From NCBI GenBank assembly GCA_900073065.1, contig FJOG01000003.1, forward strand, positions 1,245,787 to 1,309,786: a stretch of DNA of 64,000 nt, given 5' to 3'. Made by a program: the position numbers and the translations under genes. The first letter of the stretch is position 1. Each line of letters begins with the position of its first letter. Shown piece after piece: positions 1 to 9,531 of this stretch. Below the pieces are notes generated by a model. The model made no database searches. It was not told where the DNA came from and saw only the letters and a list, made by a program, of their open reading frames with translations. The DNA comes from Phialocephala subalpina (lineage: Eukaryota; Ascomycota; Leotiomycetes; Helotiales; Mollisiaceae).

Positions 1-29
1 AGAAATATTTCTCCAAAACACTAAGGGTC

Positions 30-630
30 ATGACTGCTACCGTCACTGGAGTGGTGTGCACATGCTACAAGAGTTTCAAGGACGAAAATGCAATGCTTCA
101 ACATCAACGAGATTCTCCAAAACATGAGCTACCCCGCAGCCCACTTCCCCGCAGGCATTCCCAGTGTCTCAACCACTGCCGCAATATCTCGACGACCTCG
201 TCAACGGATTGTCGTTACAAGACGCGACAAACGATCATCCTGTAAGCATTCCATGTCGTAGATTAACGGGTTATTGACCACCCCAAAGATCATTCCACTT
301 ACCAGAGGAAGACAATTATCCACCTTCCGCGTCGGAAATCCACGCTTGAATTTCCTGAAGCCTCGCTTTGCTGGAGTACATGCTAACCCCTTCGCTGCGG
401 AAACGACAACGGCTGCGAGACAGCCTAAGAATGAAAAGGCATCCGGGAAGAAGAGGACACATGGAAGGAAGCGGAATAGCAGCACAAGAGCAACTGGTAG
501 TGGTTTGGAGGATGGCTGGGTGGTAGATTCATACTCGGGACCGTCGAATATCATGAGCCAGAATCAAAACTGGGGACTGTGTGACAAAGATTGTGGATGG
601 TGTGGACATTGCGGGGACGAAATATTATAA
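30..630 (+). pseudogene. Zinc-finger/Cys-rich protein, tandem copy A (frameshifted)
   Basis: First of two tandem homologous genes; the second is at 998-1723. From ATG 30 the frame encodes a C-x-C-x12-H-x6-H finger (CTCYKSF...H...KH), as in copy B. Between about 126 and 160 the readable frame shifts: the segment that aligns with copy B (YLDDLVNGLSLQD against FEKLLERLSL) lies in another frame, from about 128 to 241. A 47-bp intron (242-288, GTAAGC...AAAG) then sits in the same position and phase 0 as in copy B. Exon 2 (289-630) ends in the shared motif WGLCDKDCGWCGHC (C-x3-C-x2-C-x2-C). No plausible intron repairs the shift, so this is a recent pseudogene or holds a sequencing indel. The family is not recognised. 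Two small zinc-binding clusters are inferred. Confidence 0.6.
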
Positions 631-997
631 GGGCGTACTCTCAGACACATCACCTGTCGGATAGTCAAGATTGACATTATATCCTTCCTTCGGTGAGGTA
701 GAAATTCGAAAGTGCTGGAATCGGCATTCAGCATTTCGGGTCACGTGTAGGCTACTGCAGCTATGCGTGCAAACAAAGATGTTCATATCCTTCTCCCTCT
801 ACAACTTTCTTCTCTCTTCTACCTCAAATTCTGGATCTAACACTTCGAAGTCATTTCCGAATTAATAATTCTCAAAACTAGCCGGCCTGAAAATCAACTT
901 AAGTCCAAGCATTCCAAAGACCAACCCCTTCCTCAAAACCCTCCTTCGTCCATCCCCAATCCTCCACAGAAGCAAAATCCACCTTCTACCTCGAGAT
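631..997. other. Intergenic region, no gene seen
   Basis: Spacer between the tandem zinc-finger copies, presumably holding the promoter of copy B. C-rich, pyrimidine-biased sequence runs from about 900 to 990, directly before the ATG at 998. Nothing else is recognised. Confidence 0.5.
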
Positions 998-1723
998 ATG
1001 GCAGGATGCAAGGAGGGGCAGATGGCCGTAACTTGCACTTGCAACAAACGCTTCAAAAGCGAAAGCGACATGGCCAAACACCTACGGGAATCTTCAAAGC
1101 ACGCTCTCGAATCACCAACACCTCCACCACCACCACCCCATTCTCCTACTCTTCCTCTAGACATCCAGAAGGCTTGTTCGCTGCCGTTACTGCCGCCTTT
1201 ACTACCCGCATTACCACCTCCATCAATTTCACCACCAGCACCAGCAACGAATGCCCAACTGGCCAAGGCGTTGAAGGACTTTGAGAAGTTGCTGGAAAGG
1301 CTTTCATTGCCGGTACAGGAGCCATCCGAACGTTGTGGTGTAAGTTCTACGTGTGCTAGAACTCTCATGCACCTCGTACTAATGAGGTTCAAGATCTTCC
1401 CATCCTCTTTTCAAGACACAGCGAGGGACCTCCTGCCCTCGAACGAACCCTTTGCTTCAACTTCTGGTCCAGAAGCTGCTGAAGAGGCGATACCAGTGGG
1501 AGACAATGCGCAGGCAACAGAAGAGTCAAAGAAGTATTGGGATGTAAGGAAGAAGGCGAATATCAGTACAAGGGAACTGAACAAGGTCGTTGAGGAGGAG
1601 AGGGAATTTGAAGTTGTGACGGAATGGGAGAAGGAGACGGACATGGCGATAGTTGAAGAAGACTGGGCGCTGTGCGAGAGGGACTGTAAATGTTGCGAAG
1701 ACTGCTGCGCTGGAAATCTATAG
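998..1723 (+). CDS. Zinc-finger/Cys-rich protein, tandem copy B
   Basis: Predicted exons are 998-1339 and 1394-1723, giving 223 aa. The in-frame 54-bp intron (GTAAGT, branch TACTAAT, acceptor CAAG) is inferred from its signals and from the matching intron in copy A. Near the N-terminus is a C-x-C-x12-H-x6-H finger (CTCNKRF...HLRESSKH). A proline-rich linker, a short amphipathic stretch (KDFEKLLERLSLP), an acidic region and the C-terminal cluster WALCERDCKCCEDCC follow. Conservation of both ends in copy A, with a diverged middle, suggests that the two Cys/His clusters are the functional parts, possibly for nucleic-acid or protein binding. No named family was recognised. The gene converges with TSR1, with about 70 bp between their ends. 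Confidence 0.7.
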   Translation: MAGCKEGQMAVTCTCNKRFKSESDMAKHLRESSKHALESPTPPPPPPHSPTLPLDIQKACSLPLLPPLLPALPPPSISPPAPATNAQLAKALKDFEKLLERLSLPVQEPSERCGVSSTCARTLMHLVLMRFKIFPSSFQDTARDLLPSNEPFASTSGPEAAEEAIPVGDNAQATEESKKYWDVRKKANISTRELNKVVEEEREFEVVTEWEKETDMAIVEEDWALCERDCKCCEDCCAGNL

Positions 1724-1794
1724 CGCTTTTATTTCATGCCATGGTCACCTATGTACTCAAACCGTACTCCATCTATTCTCAGCCCCCCAAAAAT

Positions 1795-4283
1795 CTAAAC
1801 CACAACTCCCCCATCATCAACATCCATCCCATCCTCCTTCTCCTCCCCCAATACCTCTAATTCACCCAGTGCCAAAGCCCTAGCATTCCTCGGCCACATC
1901 CTCTTATACAAACTAACCCCAACACTATCCTGCGGATTAATCTTCCCATCAAACGTAGCCTTAAAATACCCATGCGTCCCCAAACTCTCCTTGATAAACC
2001 CGCTTCTCCCCCTTTTCGTCCAAAGCTGAAGAGCTTTGAACCATTCGACGTCTTCGCGGTTGAAGAACATATAGCGGATCGTGACGAGCTTTTTATGGAT
2101 TTTATAGGGGTGTCCGGTGAGGATTATGCGTTTGGCGATTACGCGGGAAGAGGAAGGAGGGAGAGAGGTGCCGGTGGCGATGAGTTGGAGAGAGGGAGAG
2201 GTGGGGTCGGAGATGTTGCGTTTGAAGAAGAGGGTTGGGACGGAACCCCAGGTTAGAGGGGCGACAAAGGTTGCGGTTGCGGAGGCGCCGGGGTGGAGGT
2301 AGCGGTCGAATTTGTGGACGTCGTTTGGTGTTGTGCCTCCTTGGGAGAAGAGGGGGTTGATGATGAAGCGGCGGGGGCCGCAGTGCATGACCAGTTCTTC
2401 TTTGGATTTGATGGGTGAGGGGTAGTCGGAGCTGAGAGTGACGTTGAAGTTGACGACTGCACGTTTTTGTTCGTGGCGGAGGAGAGAGAAGAGGTTGAGG
2501 GGTCGTGATGGGTTGTATGAGGATTTGAGGGAGGTAGGGACATTGCGGAGATGGACATGGACTCGAGTACCAGCTGCTACACCACCAACCAGTGCTTCGC
2601 GGGTAACTTGACTTCGTGCTGATTTGTAGTCTGGCACTTGGAGTAGTCGTCTCCATTCTTCTGGTTCGTGTGCTCTGTCTTCGTCCTCCTCCCAGTGACT
2701 TGTTCGTAAACTCTTCAGTCCACGATATCGTGCTAAGCGCTCTCTCGCAAGTACGTGAGGATGAAGCTCAATCTCATCAGGGAATTCTCTGTCCTCAGCT
2801 GCTTCGTCGACCTTTCGGTTTCTGAAGGCGGCCAGTTGCTCTGCTTCCGCTTCGTCGTCTGGGTTCGGATCTAAGAACATTTCTGACTTGGCGTATTCTG
2901 TGGGTGCAGCTTCTGTTGGTTCTCTTGGTGCGAAACCTTCGACACCGTCCTGGGGTAGGGCTGGAGCATCCATAGATATATCTCCTTGCTCGTCGAAATC
3001 TTCGTAGTCAGAACCTGAATCCGAGAAGTTGTCTCCCAAGAACCATGCTGCTTGGTAGGCTGACGTTCCCTTGGGTAATCTCTTCGGCACAGCTGGTAGA
3101 TGTGTTTCATCATCGGAGAAATAGTGATGGTCGTCCAACAATACTCCTCTCTTATCTGTAGTCGCAACAGACATGCTTGCATCAATGTCGTCCTCCATCA
3201 TGATCTCTTCCGGAGCCAACTCTGCTAGATCATCCTGTTCCGCACTTGGGGTCTCTAGGATATTTTCTGCATCTCCAGCATCTACTGCCATCTCCTCAAT
3301 CTTCCTCTTCTTCGCAGCTAAGGGTGCAGCAGTGATCTTCTCAATCTGGAAATCCCCCCAATCACCAACTTGAACCAACCTGTCCGCTTTTAAACCTCTA
3401 CCTCTCACAATACCTGTCAATACGACATTTCCCTCCTCATTCTCTGGCCACTGGACTTCGTCGACAAGCATCCAACTCCGTTCGTCTCTCCATCTGACGC
3501 CTTTTGGTGTTGTGGTACATAATGATCTCATAAGATTGGCGCATTCCTGTCTCGAGTCCAGGTTATGGACTTTCTCCTGTTCCGGATGGAAGTGTGTAAT
3601 ATAGGACTTGAGTGAGCCCAAGACTTGCGGTCTTCTCTTCGCAGGTTCCACCCTGTCCATACCCTGAACAACCGTCAAAAGAGTCGACAATCCTTGGCTC
3701 TCGACACTTCTGATGATCAATTCTCCCAACGCATCGACCTCCTGCTCTGGCGACATAATGAATATGACAAAATCCGCTACTCTCCCAGCATCTAAACAAG
3801 CCATCAAGTCTCTCTTAAGAACAATATACTGAATCTTCTGCTTGAATCGATCAATATCTGTCCGCACAATCCCTTCCTCTGGAATCTCGGCCTCGATGTC
3901 CAAACTCCCACTCAATAATCGAATCGCACCAGCGGCGTCTCCATCTTCGCAGAGTGGAATGACAGCAACTATCCTAGGCGCGCCATCACGGCCTGCAAAC
4001 ACATTCGTCTCTCGCAAGTGTTCCTTGTGCTTGTTCAGTTGCTTCTGTCGGGCTTGGTTTCGGCGGTCGAATTTAGACATCATTTGCTGATGGGGTGTCT
4101 TTCGGTGGCTTAGATCTGATACTTTGCCTGAGATATATGAGTATAACGTCTGCGAATGGTAATTCTCTGCATACCTTTGGAAATCTCCTTCAAAGCACCC
4201 TTGCTCGCCTTCCTAGATTTGAATGGCTTGTGGGAAGCTTTCGTAGTGCTCCTATGCGAGTGCTGCACAGTAGAAGAAGGCAT
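1795..4283 (-). CDS. TSR1: Ribosome biogenesis protein TSR1 (40S maturation)
   Basis: Exons (minus strand) are 4283-4175 and 4127-1795, giving 813 aa; TSR1 proteins are about 790-810 aa. Reading only the long exon would miss the N-terminus. The first exon encodes HSHRSTTKASHKPFKSRKAS and KGALKEISKG, the basic N-terminal signature of TSR1. It joins through a 47-bp intron (4174-4128, GTATGC...CTCAG) to KVSDLSHRK and then MSKFDRRNQARQKQ. An in-frame upstream ATG at 4328 would add 15 residues, but the 4283 start matches the family better. TSR1 is a GTPase-like factor, related to Bms1 and to translational GTPases but without nucleotide binding, that associates with late pre-40S particles and is needed for 20S pre-rRNA processing. 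Acidic low-complexity stretches lie in the middle. It is divergent from UTP7, another ribosome-assembly gene. Confidence 0.95.
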
Positions 4284-4559
4284 ACTGCCGTTGCCTCCGG
4301 CTTTGAATCTGAAAGGTATTGAAGCCACGATGTCTGATTTTGCAGAGAGTCAAGTAGATTTCTCTGAACAGACGTTGCAGTGTGGGGTTCTGAACTTTTT
4401 CCACATTTTGTGCGCTTGCCGCCTTATCGCTTATCGGGAGGTCTTGGCATTAAAACTTTCTCGATAAGGGCCCGAAGATTTTAACATCGACAAGCATTGA
4501 GCAACGAAACATCAAGTCTGCTATTGTTGGGAGTCTGCAGATTCAATTCAGAAGTAATC
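4284..4559. promoter_or_regulatory. Shared bidirectional promoter of TSR1 and UTP7
   Basis: The start codons of the two divergent ribosome-biogenesis genes are 276 bp apart. The spacer holds three exact copies of one heptamer: CTTATCG at 4423-4429 and 4430-4436 (adjacent), and its reverse complement CGATAAG at 4462-4468. The core GATAAG is a GATA-factor-like site. The extended form GCGATAAG is one base from the yeast PAC element (GCGATGAG) of ribosome-biogenesis promoters. Co-regulation through this element is inferred from position and repetition. Confidence 0.55.
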
Positions 4560-6336
4560 ATGGATGTCGACCTTGTGGATGCGCCCAGCGAGGGCAAGCA
4601 GCATTTCAATGGCGCTGTACCTATAAAAAGAGCGAGGTTGGATTTGACGGCGACCACTACACCGGATGCTGCACAGATTCGGCGGCGGAGGGAAGCAGAA
4701 AAGGCGTACGGCAGAGGGAGAAAGATTCCATGTAAGCAAGATATCCCGCACAATTCCTTCTAGAGGTGGTACAGCTAGCTAATGTCTCCCAGTGAAAGGA
4801 ATCAAAGACAAGAAATTGCGCGGAAACCTCAAAGCCCTCGAAGCAAAATACAAGACAGCTACACTACGAGCAAAAGATGCAGAGATCTTACACGAAAACA
4901 CCGAAGGATTCCTAGAGCCAGAAACAGACCTCGAAAGAACCTACAAGGTCCGACAAGACGAAATAGAAGCAGATGTGCCAATCGAGACCGCGAAGAAGAG
5001 ATTTGACCTAAAGCTGGACAATTTGGGTCCGTACGTGTGTGATTACACTCGAAATGGGCGAGAATTGCTGCTGGCAGGCCGAAAAGGTCATATTGCGACG
5101 ATGGACTGGAGAGAGGGGAAGTTGGGCTGTGAACTACAGCTTGGAGAAACTGTGCGGGATGCGAAATGGTTGCATAATAATCAGATGTTTGCGGTGGCGC
5201 AGAAGAAGTATGTCTACATTTACGATAGGGCAGGAGTGGAGATCCATTGCTTGAAGAAGCATATTGAGGTCACGAATATGGAGTTCTTGCCCTACCATTA
5301 TCTGCTGGCTACAGTGGTAAGTATTGATGTTACTTTGGATCACACAATTTTGCTAATCAATATTCAGGGTAACGCTGGCTATTTGAAGTACCAAGACACG
5401 TCCACTGGACAAATGGTCATTGAGATACCTACCAAACTTGGATCACCTACATCACTTGCCCAAAATCCTCACAATGCAGTACTTCACATGGGCCACCAAA
5501 ACGGTACAGTCACTCTTTGGTCGCCAAACTCCACAACACCTCTAGTCAAGCTCCTAGCACATCGAGGACCAGTCCGAGCCCTTAGTATCGACCGAGAAGG
5601 AAGATATATGGTCTCGACAGGTCAAGACCTCAAAATGTCAGTCTGGGACATCAGAATGTTCAAAGAAGTAAACAGCTACTTCACGAGACAACCTGCAACA
5701 TCTGTTGCTATATCCGACCGAGGATCGACCGCCGTGGGATGGGGAACACAAACATCGATATGGAGAGGTCTATTCTCGAAATCCTCTCTAGAGCAAGAGA
5801 AGATACAGAGTCCGTATATGGCTTGGGGAGGTGAAGGCAGGCGGATAGAGAGGGTCAAATGGTGCCCATTCGAAGATCTGTTGGGTGTGTCGCATGATGC
5901 TGGATTCTCGTCCATCATTGTGCCAGGAGCTGGAGAACCCAACTTCGATGCTCAAGAAATCAACCCGTATGAGAACACCAAGCAGCGACAAGAGACTGAG
6001 GTCAGGACGCTGCTCAACAAGTTGCAACCAGAGATGATCTCCTTGAACCCTGACTTTGTTGGAAACCTGGATTTGAGATCCGATGAGCAGAGAAAGGCAG
6101 AGCGGGATCTGGATAAGAAGCCGGTGGATCCGATTGCGGATATCAAAAATCGTGGTAGAGGGAAGAATAGCTCGCTGAGGAAGTATCTCAGAAAGAAGGG
6201 CTCAAGGAACATTATTGATGAGAAGAGATTGAGGATTGAGGAATTGAAGAAGAGTCAGAATGAGAGGAAGCAGGAGCGACTGAAGGAGTCGGAGCAAGAG
6301 CTTGGCCCTGCACTTGTACGGTTTGCTAGGAAGTGA
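4560..6336 (+). CDS. UTP7: U3 snoRNP-associated WD40 protein UTP7 (WDR46/BING4)
   Basis: Exons are 4560-4731, 4793-5316 and 5368-6336, giving 554 aa, the usual size for UTP7. The introns have canonical GTAAGC and GTAAGT donors; the second is in frame and would otherwise insert 17 residues. The protein has a basic N-terminus (RRRREAEKAYGRGRK), then LKGIKDKKLRGNLKALE, a WD40 propeller (GRKGHIATMDW, HQNGTVTLWSPN, GPVRALSIDREGRYMVS, SVWDIRMFKEV), the BING4 C-terminal region (NPYENTKQRQETEVRTLLNK) and a lysine-rich tail. In the SSU processome of the nucleolus, UTP7 supports early pre-18S rRNA cleavages. The first exon ends in phase 1, and only acceptor 4792 keeps the frame. It shares a promoter region with TSR1. 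Confidence 0.95.
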
Positions 6337-6984
6337 TCATGAGGAGCCACTTGGGAGCCTCCAATGTCTGGAATGTTTTGGGAGATTTAGCTTGATACCC
6401 AATATACAAAATGGCTATCTTCTTTGACCATGCCCGGATGATTTTGATGAATCCAAATCAGCATGTGATATTGGCCTCAAGAGAGAGGCATCAAGAACCC
6501 CCCTCTCTATTGTAGACACCTGAGGCTATTCGCCAGGACAGGCAGTGACTCAAATCAGCGTGACAGCTCAGAGCTTCCCTCTGAGTGGCTCTTTCCTCAA
6601 AAGCCAAATTGTGCCTTTGATAGACTTGCAACTCTCCCAAATCTCGAACCGAAGACCATCCTCTTTCTTGGAGAATTCTCACAAACACAACTCATCACCC
6701 GCATCTCACCGGCCAAGATCCACCTCTATCTTTTGTTGCATTTCGCAAAATACATGCCCTGAAACCCCAGGCACACTCGCGGAATCCTGGCGCTGTCAAA
6801 GCCTCTGAATTCTTTGATTGGCGTCCCATCTTTGCCCCGTTTCTCAGGCTCAAGCGGCCAGTGACGTACATTCTGGTCCCCTGAAATTTCTCTGCTCAAC
6901 TCGCGACTCGACCGCGTTTTCAGCGTCCAACACAAATACCAACTTTCAACACTCATTACCTCGAGACACTCGATACAAGAAACA
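6337..6984. other. Intergenic region, no gene seen
   Basis: Terminator side of UTP7 and promoter side of PTH2. No conserved open frame and no repeat were recognised. Confidence 0.5.
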
Positions 6985-7782
6985 ATGGCAGACCTCAGAC
7001 CGCCACCAACTCCCTTGGCAATGATAATTGGCACTGCGATTATTGCGGCTGTGAGTGGATACATGATCGGAATCGCGTCCTCCCTCGGCTTTCTCCCTAT
7101 ACCATTCATGCCAAGAGGCGCCTCAGTTGTCCGCGGAGTCTCAAACTACGACGATGAGGAAGAGAGTGAGGAGGAGGATATTGATGAGTCCATTCTGGAC
7201 CATGCGCCGAATTGGGCGAATGGGCTAGAAGCTGACAAGAGGGATGGGCTGAGAGCTACTTCTGCGGCTGGGAAGAAAGAGAAGAAACCTGTGGTGAAGA
7301 AGGAAGAGGAGGTTGAGGTAAAGACGGAGGATATTGCGGTGAAGAAAGAAGAGAGTGTACGGGATAACGGAGAGAATTGTAAAATGATCCTCGTCGTTAG
7401 AACAGATCTCGGCATGACCAAAGGTACCTCCCTCTCTCCCCTTTCCCACCCAAATCAGACTAACAATCCAACAGGTAAAATCGCAGCACAATGCGGACAC
7501 GCGACCCTAGCCTGCTACAAACGCATGCTCAAATCCGACCCCAAATCAACCATACTCCGAAGATGGGAGAGAGAAGGTCAGATGAAGGTGGCATTACAAG
7601 TCAAGAGTGAGGATGAGCTGGAGATGTTGCAGGCTCAGGCGATTAGTTTGGGACTGGTGGCGGAGGTTATTGCTGATGCGGGGAGGACGCAGATTGCGGC
7701 GGGTAGTCATACGGTGTTAGGGATTGGGCCAGGGCCGGCGAGTGTTATTGATAGAGTTACTGGAAAGTTGAAGCTTTTGTAG
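6985..7782 (+). CDS. PTH2: Peptidyl-tRNA hydrolase 2 (PTH2/Bit1 family)
   Basis: Exons are 6985-7423 and 7475-7782, giving 248 aa. The 51-bp intron (GTACCT, branch GACTAAC, acceptor ACAG) interrupts the diagnostic motif and, once removed, restores GMTKGKIAAQCGHATLACYK. PTH2 enzymes hydrolyse the ester bond of peptidyl-tRNAs released prematurely from ribosomes. Residues 12-37 form a hydrophobic segment (AMIIGTAIIAAVSGYMIGIA), which suggests an N-terminal membrane anchor as in outer-mitochondrial-membrane homologues. A charged, lysine/glutamate-rich linker (about 50-130) precedes the catalytic domain. The C-terminus has the expected DAGRTQIAAGSHTVLGIGPG. The domain appears complete. Confidence 0.93.
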   Translation: MADLRPPPTPLAMIIGTAIIAAVSGYMIGIASSLGFLPIPFMPRGASVVRGVSNYDDEEESEEEDIDESILDHAPNWANGLEADKRDGLRATSAAGKKEKKPVVKKEEEVEVKTEDIAVKKEESVRDNGENCKMILVVRTDLGMTKGTSLSPLSHPNQTNNPTGKIAAQCGHATLACYKRMLKSDPKSTILRRWEREGQMKVALQVKSEDELEMLQAQAISLGLVAEVIADAGRTQIAAGSHTVLGIGPGPASVIDRVTGKLKLL

Positions 7783-8808
7783 GAGAGAGAGGAAGAGGCT
7801 CTGCGTATGCTGCAAATGTTCGGCAGGCGAAGGGAGGCGTTGTGTCGGGTTGCATTGCTGGCGTTTAGAATATGAAAAGCGACATATTGTTTGGCGCATG
7901 AGCAGATGGGCGGCTTTATCAATAGCATGGCAGCTAGATATCGGAAGGGCTGGAGAGCGGACTCATACACACATATACGAACAAGAGTCTGTTGTCAACT
8001 GCCTCGATATTGTTCTACAGAAATTAGGACATTCCCCTTGTCGCGGAATGAGTTTTCCGTTCCGGACTTCTCTGGATTTGCTGAATTGTCCTAGAAAGCA
8101 CCGTTGTTCAGCTCTGGAAGGTTTCATCGACAACCGTCGTTGCTTTCGTTCTCGCTCAAACATACTGTACTTTCAGCAAGTGTTGGACTTTCAACTCTTC
8201 TAAGTATATCTCTTAATACGTGTTCTGTGAGTCGTGTTTTCACAAGGATGGTTCGTTGTCGGTCAACAAGCCTTACGGCCCGATGCGCTATCCTGGCCGA
8301 GTTCCACAACATGTACAATCTCAATCCTTTATCATCGTATTGTCAAAAATTGCCTCGTATCTTCCACCTTTGTCCCAAAATAAAACCTCGTCTCAAGCTC
8401 ACCTGGTCATATCCTTGCCTCATTGGTCCTGGCCGCTTCTCATGCCACCAATGACAATCCCAGTCAAAGCTCCAGGTATCAAGAATCTGCCGAAAGATCT
8501 GCAGGGACTCCCTTGATCTTCATAGGTGCCTCCCGATATATGACGTGAGGAGGGGGCTGGATACGAGAAATTTATTTGGTTTAAGAGTATAAAGTTGTTT
8601 GGTCCTTCTTCGAAATGTAGAAAGGTGGACAACACTGAAGCTACGATCGACTGTGTTTTCTTCGACTTCCGCGCGCGATTGAATTTTGATTCTACACATC
8701 ATTGGTATCGCATCGAATACGCAGACAGCAATACTTACAACCAAACAACCAGTATCACAAAAAACAATCAGCATCGCTCTGCGCCTTTACATGCAGCATT
8801 CGCTAAAC
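7783..8808. other. Intergenic region of about 1 kb, no gene seen
   Basis: Several short open frames occur, but none has a family signature, sensible splice signals or a conserved partner in the window. This stretch includes the promoter of the secreted protein that starts at 8809. Confidence 0.5.
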
Positions 8809-9401
8809 ATGAAGTTCCAACAAGTTTTGATCACGCTATTCGTTGCTACTGCGATTGCAGCCCCTTCGTCACCTGTGTCGTCGGAAAGGGGCATTGCTGC
8901 GAGGCAGTTGGCTTGGAATGGAACTGGAGAGGTATAGAAATCTCTGGATGGCATAATGGGCAATGGCTGATCAACTCTCAGGTCATTCTTTGCACTGAAG
9001 CCAACTGGAAGGGAGAGTGCACTGCCTTGACAGTTCCACTTGCCTATGATAGCTGCACCACACTCGACGCGCCTTGGTAAGTTCACCAAAGACAGCATGG
9101 CCGTAAAAACTTCTGAGGTTTCATGCTAATTGGTTCACCAGGGCATACAATGTATCGTCGTTCGAGCCAATTCCAGGTGTTGTTTGTTGGGTCAATAGGT
9201 ACTACTCCTCCTTGCTCTAAGCTCCTTCACTTTCGCCAGGCAGATGCTGAACAAAACGATAGGAGTAACAACTGCACGGATCTTTGCAGAAGCCCTTCGG
9301 GTTGCAATGAGATTATCGAATTCCCAGGCTACGCAGACCTGTCGACGTACGGACCTTGGAACAACACGATCGGATCCTTCACTTGTAATCCTTCGAGTTG
9401 A
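8809..9401 (+). CDS. Small secreted cysteine-rich protein (effector-like)
   Basis: Four predicted exons (8809-8931, 8982-9076, 9142-9198, 9263-9401) give 137 aa in one frame. The N-terminus MKFQQVLITLFVATAIAA is a clear signal peptide. The mature part has eight cysteines: ILC, GEC, DSC, VVC, NNC, DLC, SGC and FTC. Motifs such as ANWKGECTALTVP and WNNTIGSFTC recall short fungal secreted proteins with repeated W...C strands. The third intron is the weak point: acceptor CCAG at 9239 would break the frame, whereas GATAG at 9262 keeps it and yields CWVNRSNNCTDLC. The function is unknown; a secreted effector or wall-associated role is inferred. Confidence 0.65.
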
Positions 9402-9531
9402 GCAGAACCTGTTGCGATGGCCCTGGAGAAATTCGTTGAGACAGTACTCGATTACATGCGATTCATAGCACAGGCGTTCATGTATACCCATAATTAATAA
9501 TCAACACCAGTACTGATCAACTCCCAACCTC

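Noticed and set aside
1411..1644. Minus-strand open frame inside copy B of the zinc-finger pair
   Set aside because: Shadow of the plus-strand coding frame.
9199..9239. Use of acceptor CCAG at 9239 for the third intron of the small secreted protein
   Set aside because: It shifts the frame and loses four conserved-looking cysteines; acceptor 9262 keeps the frame.
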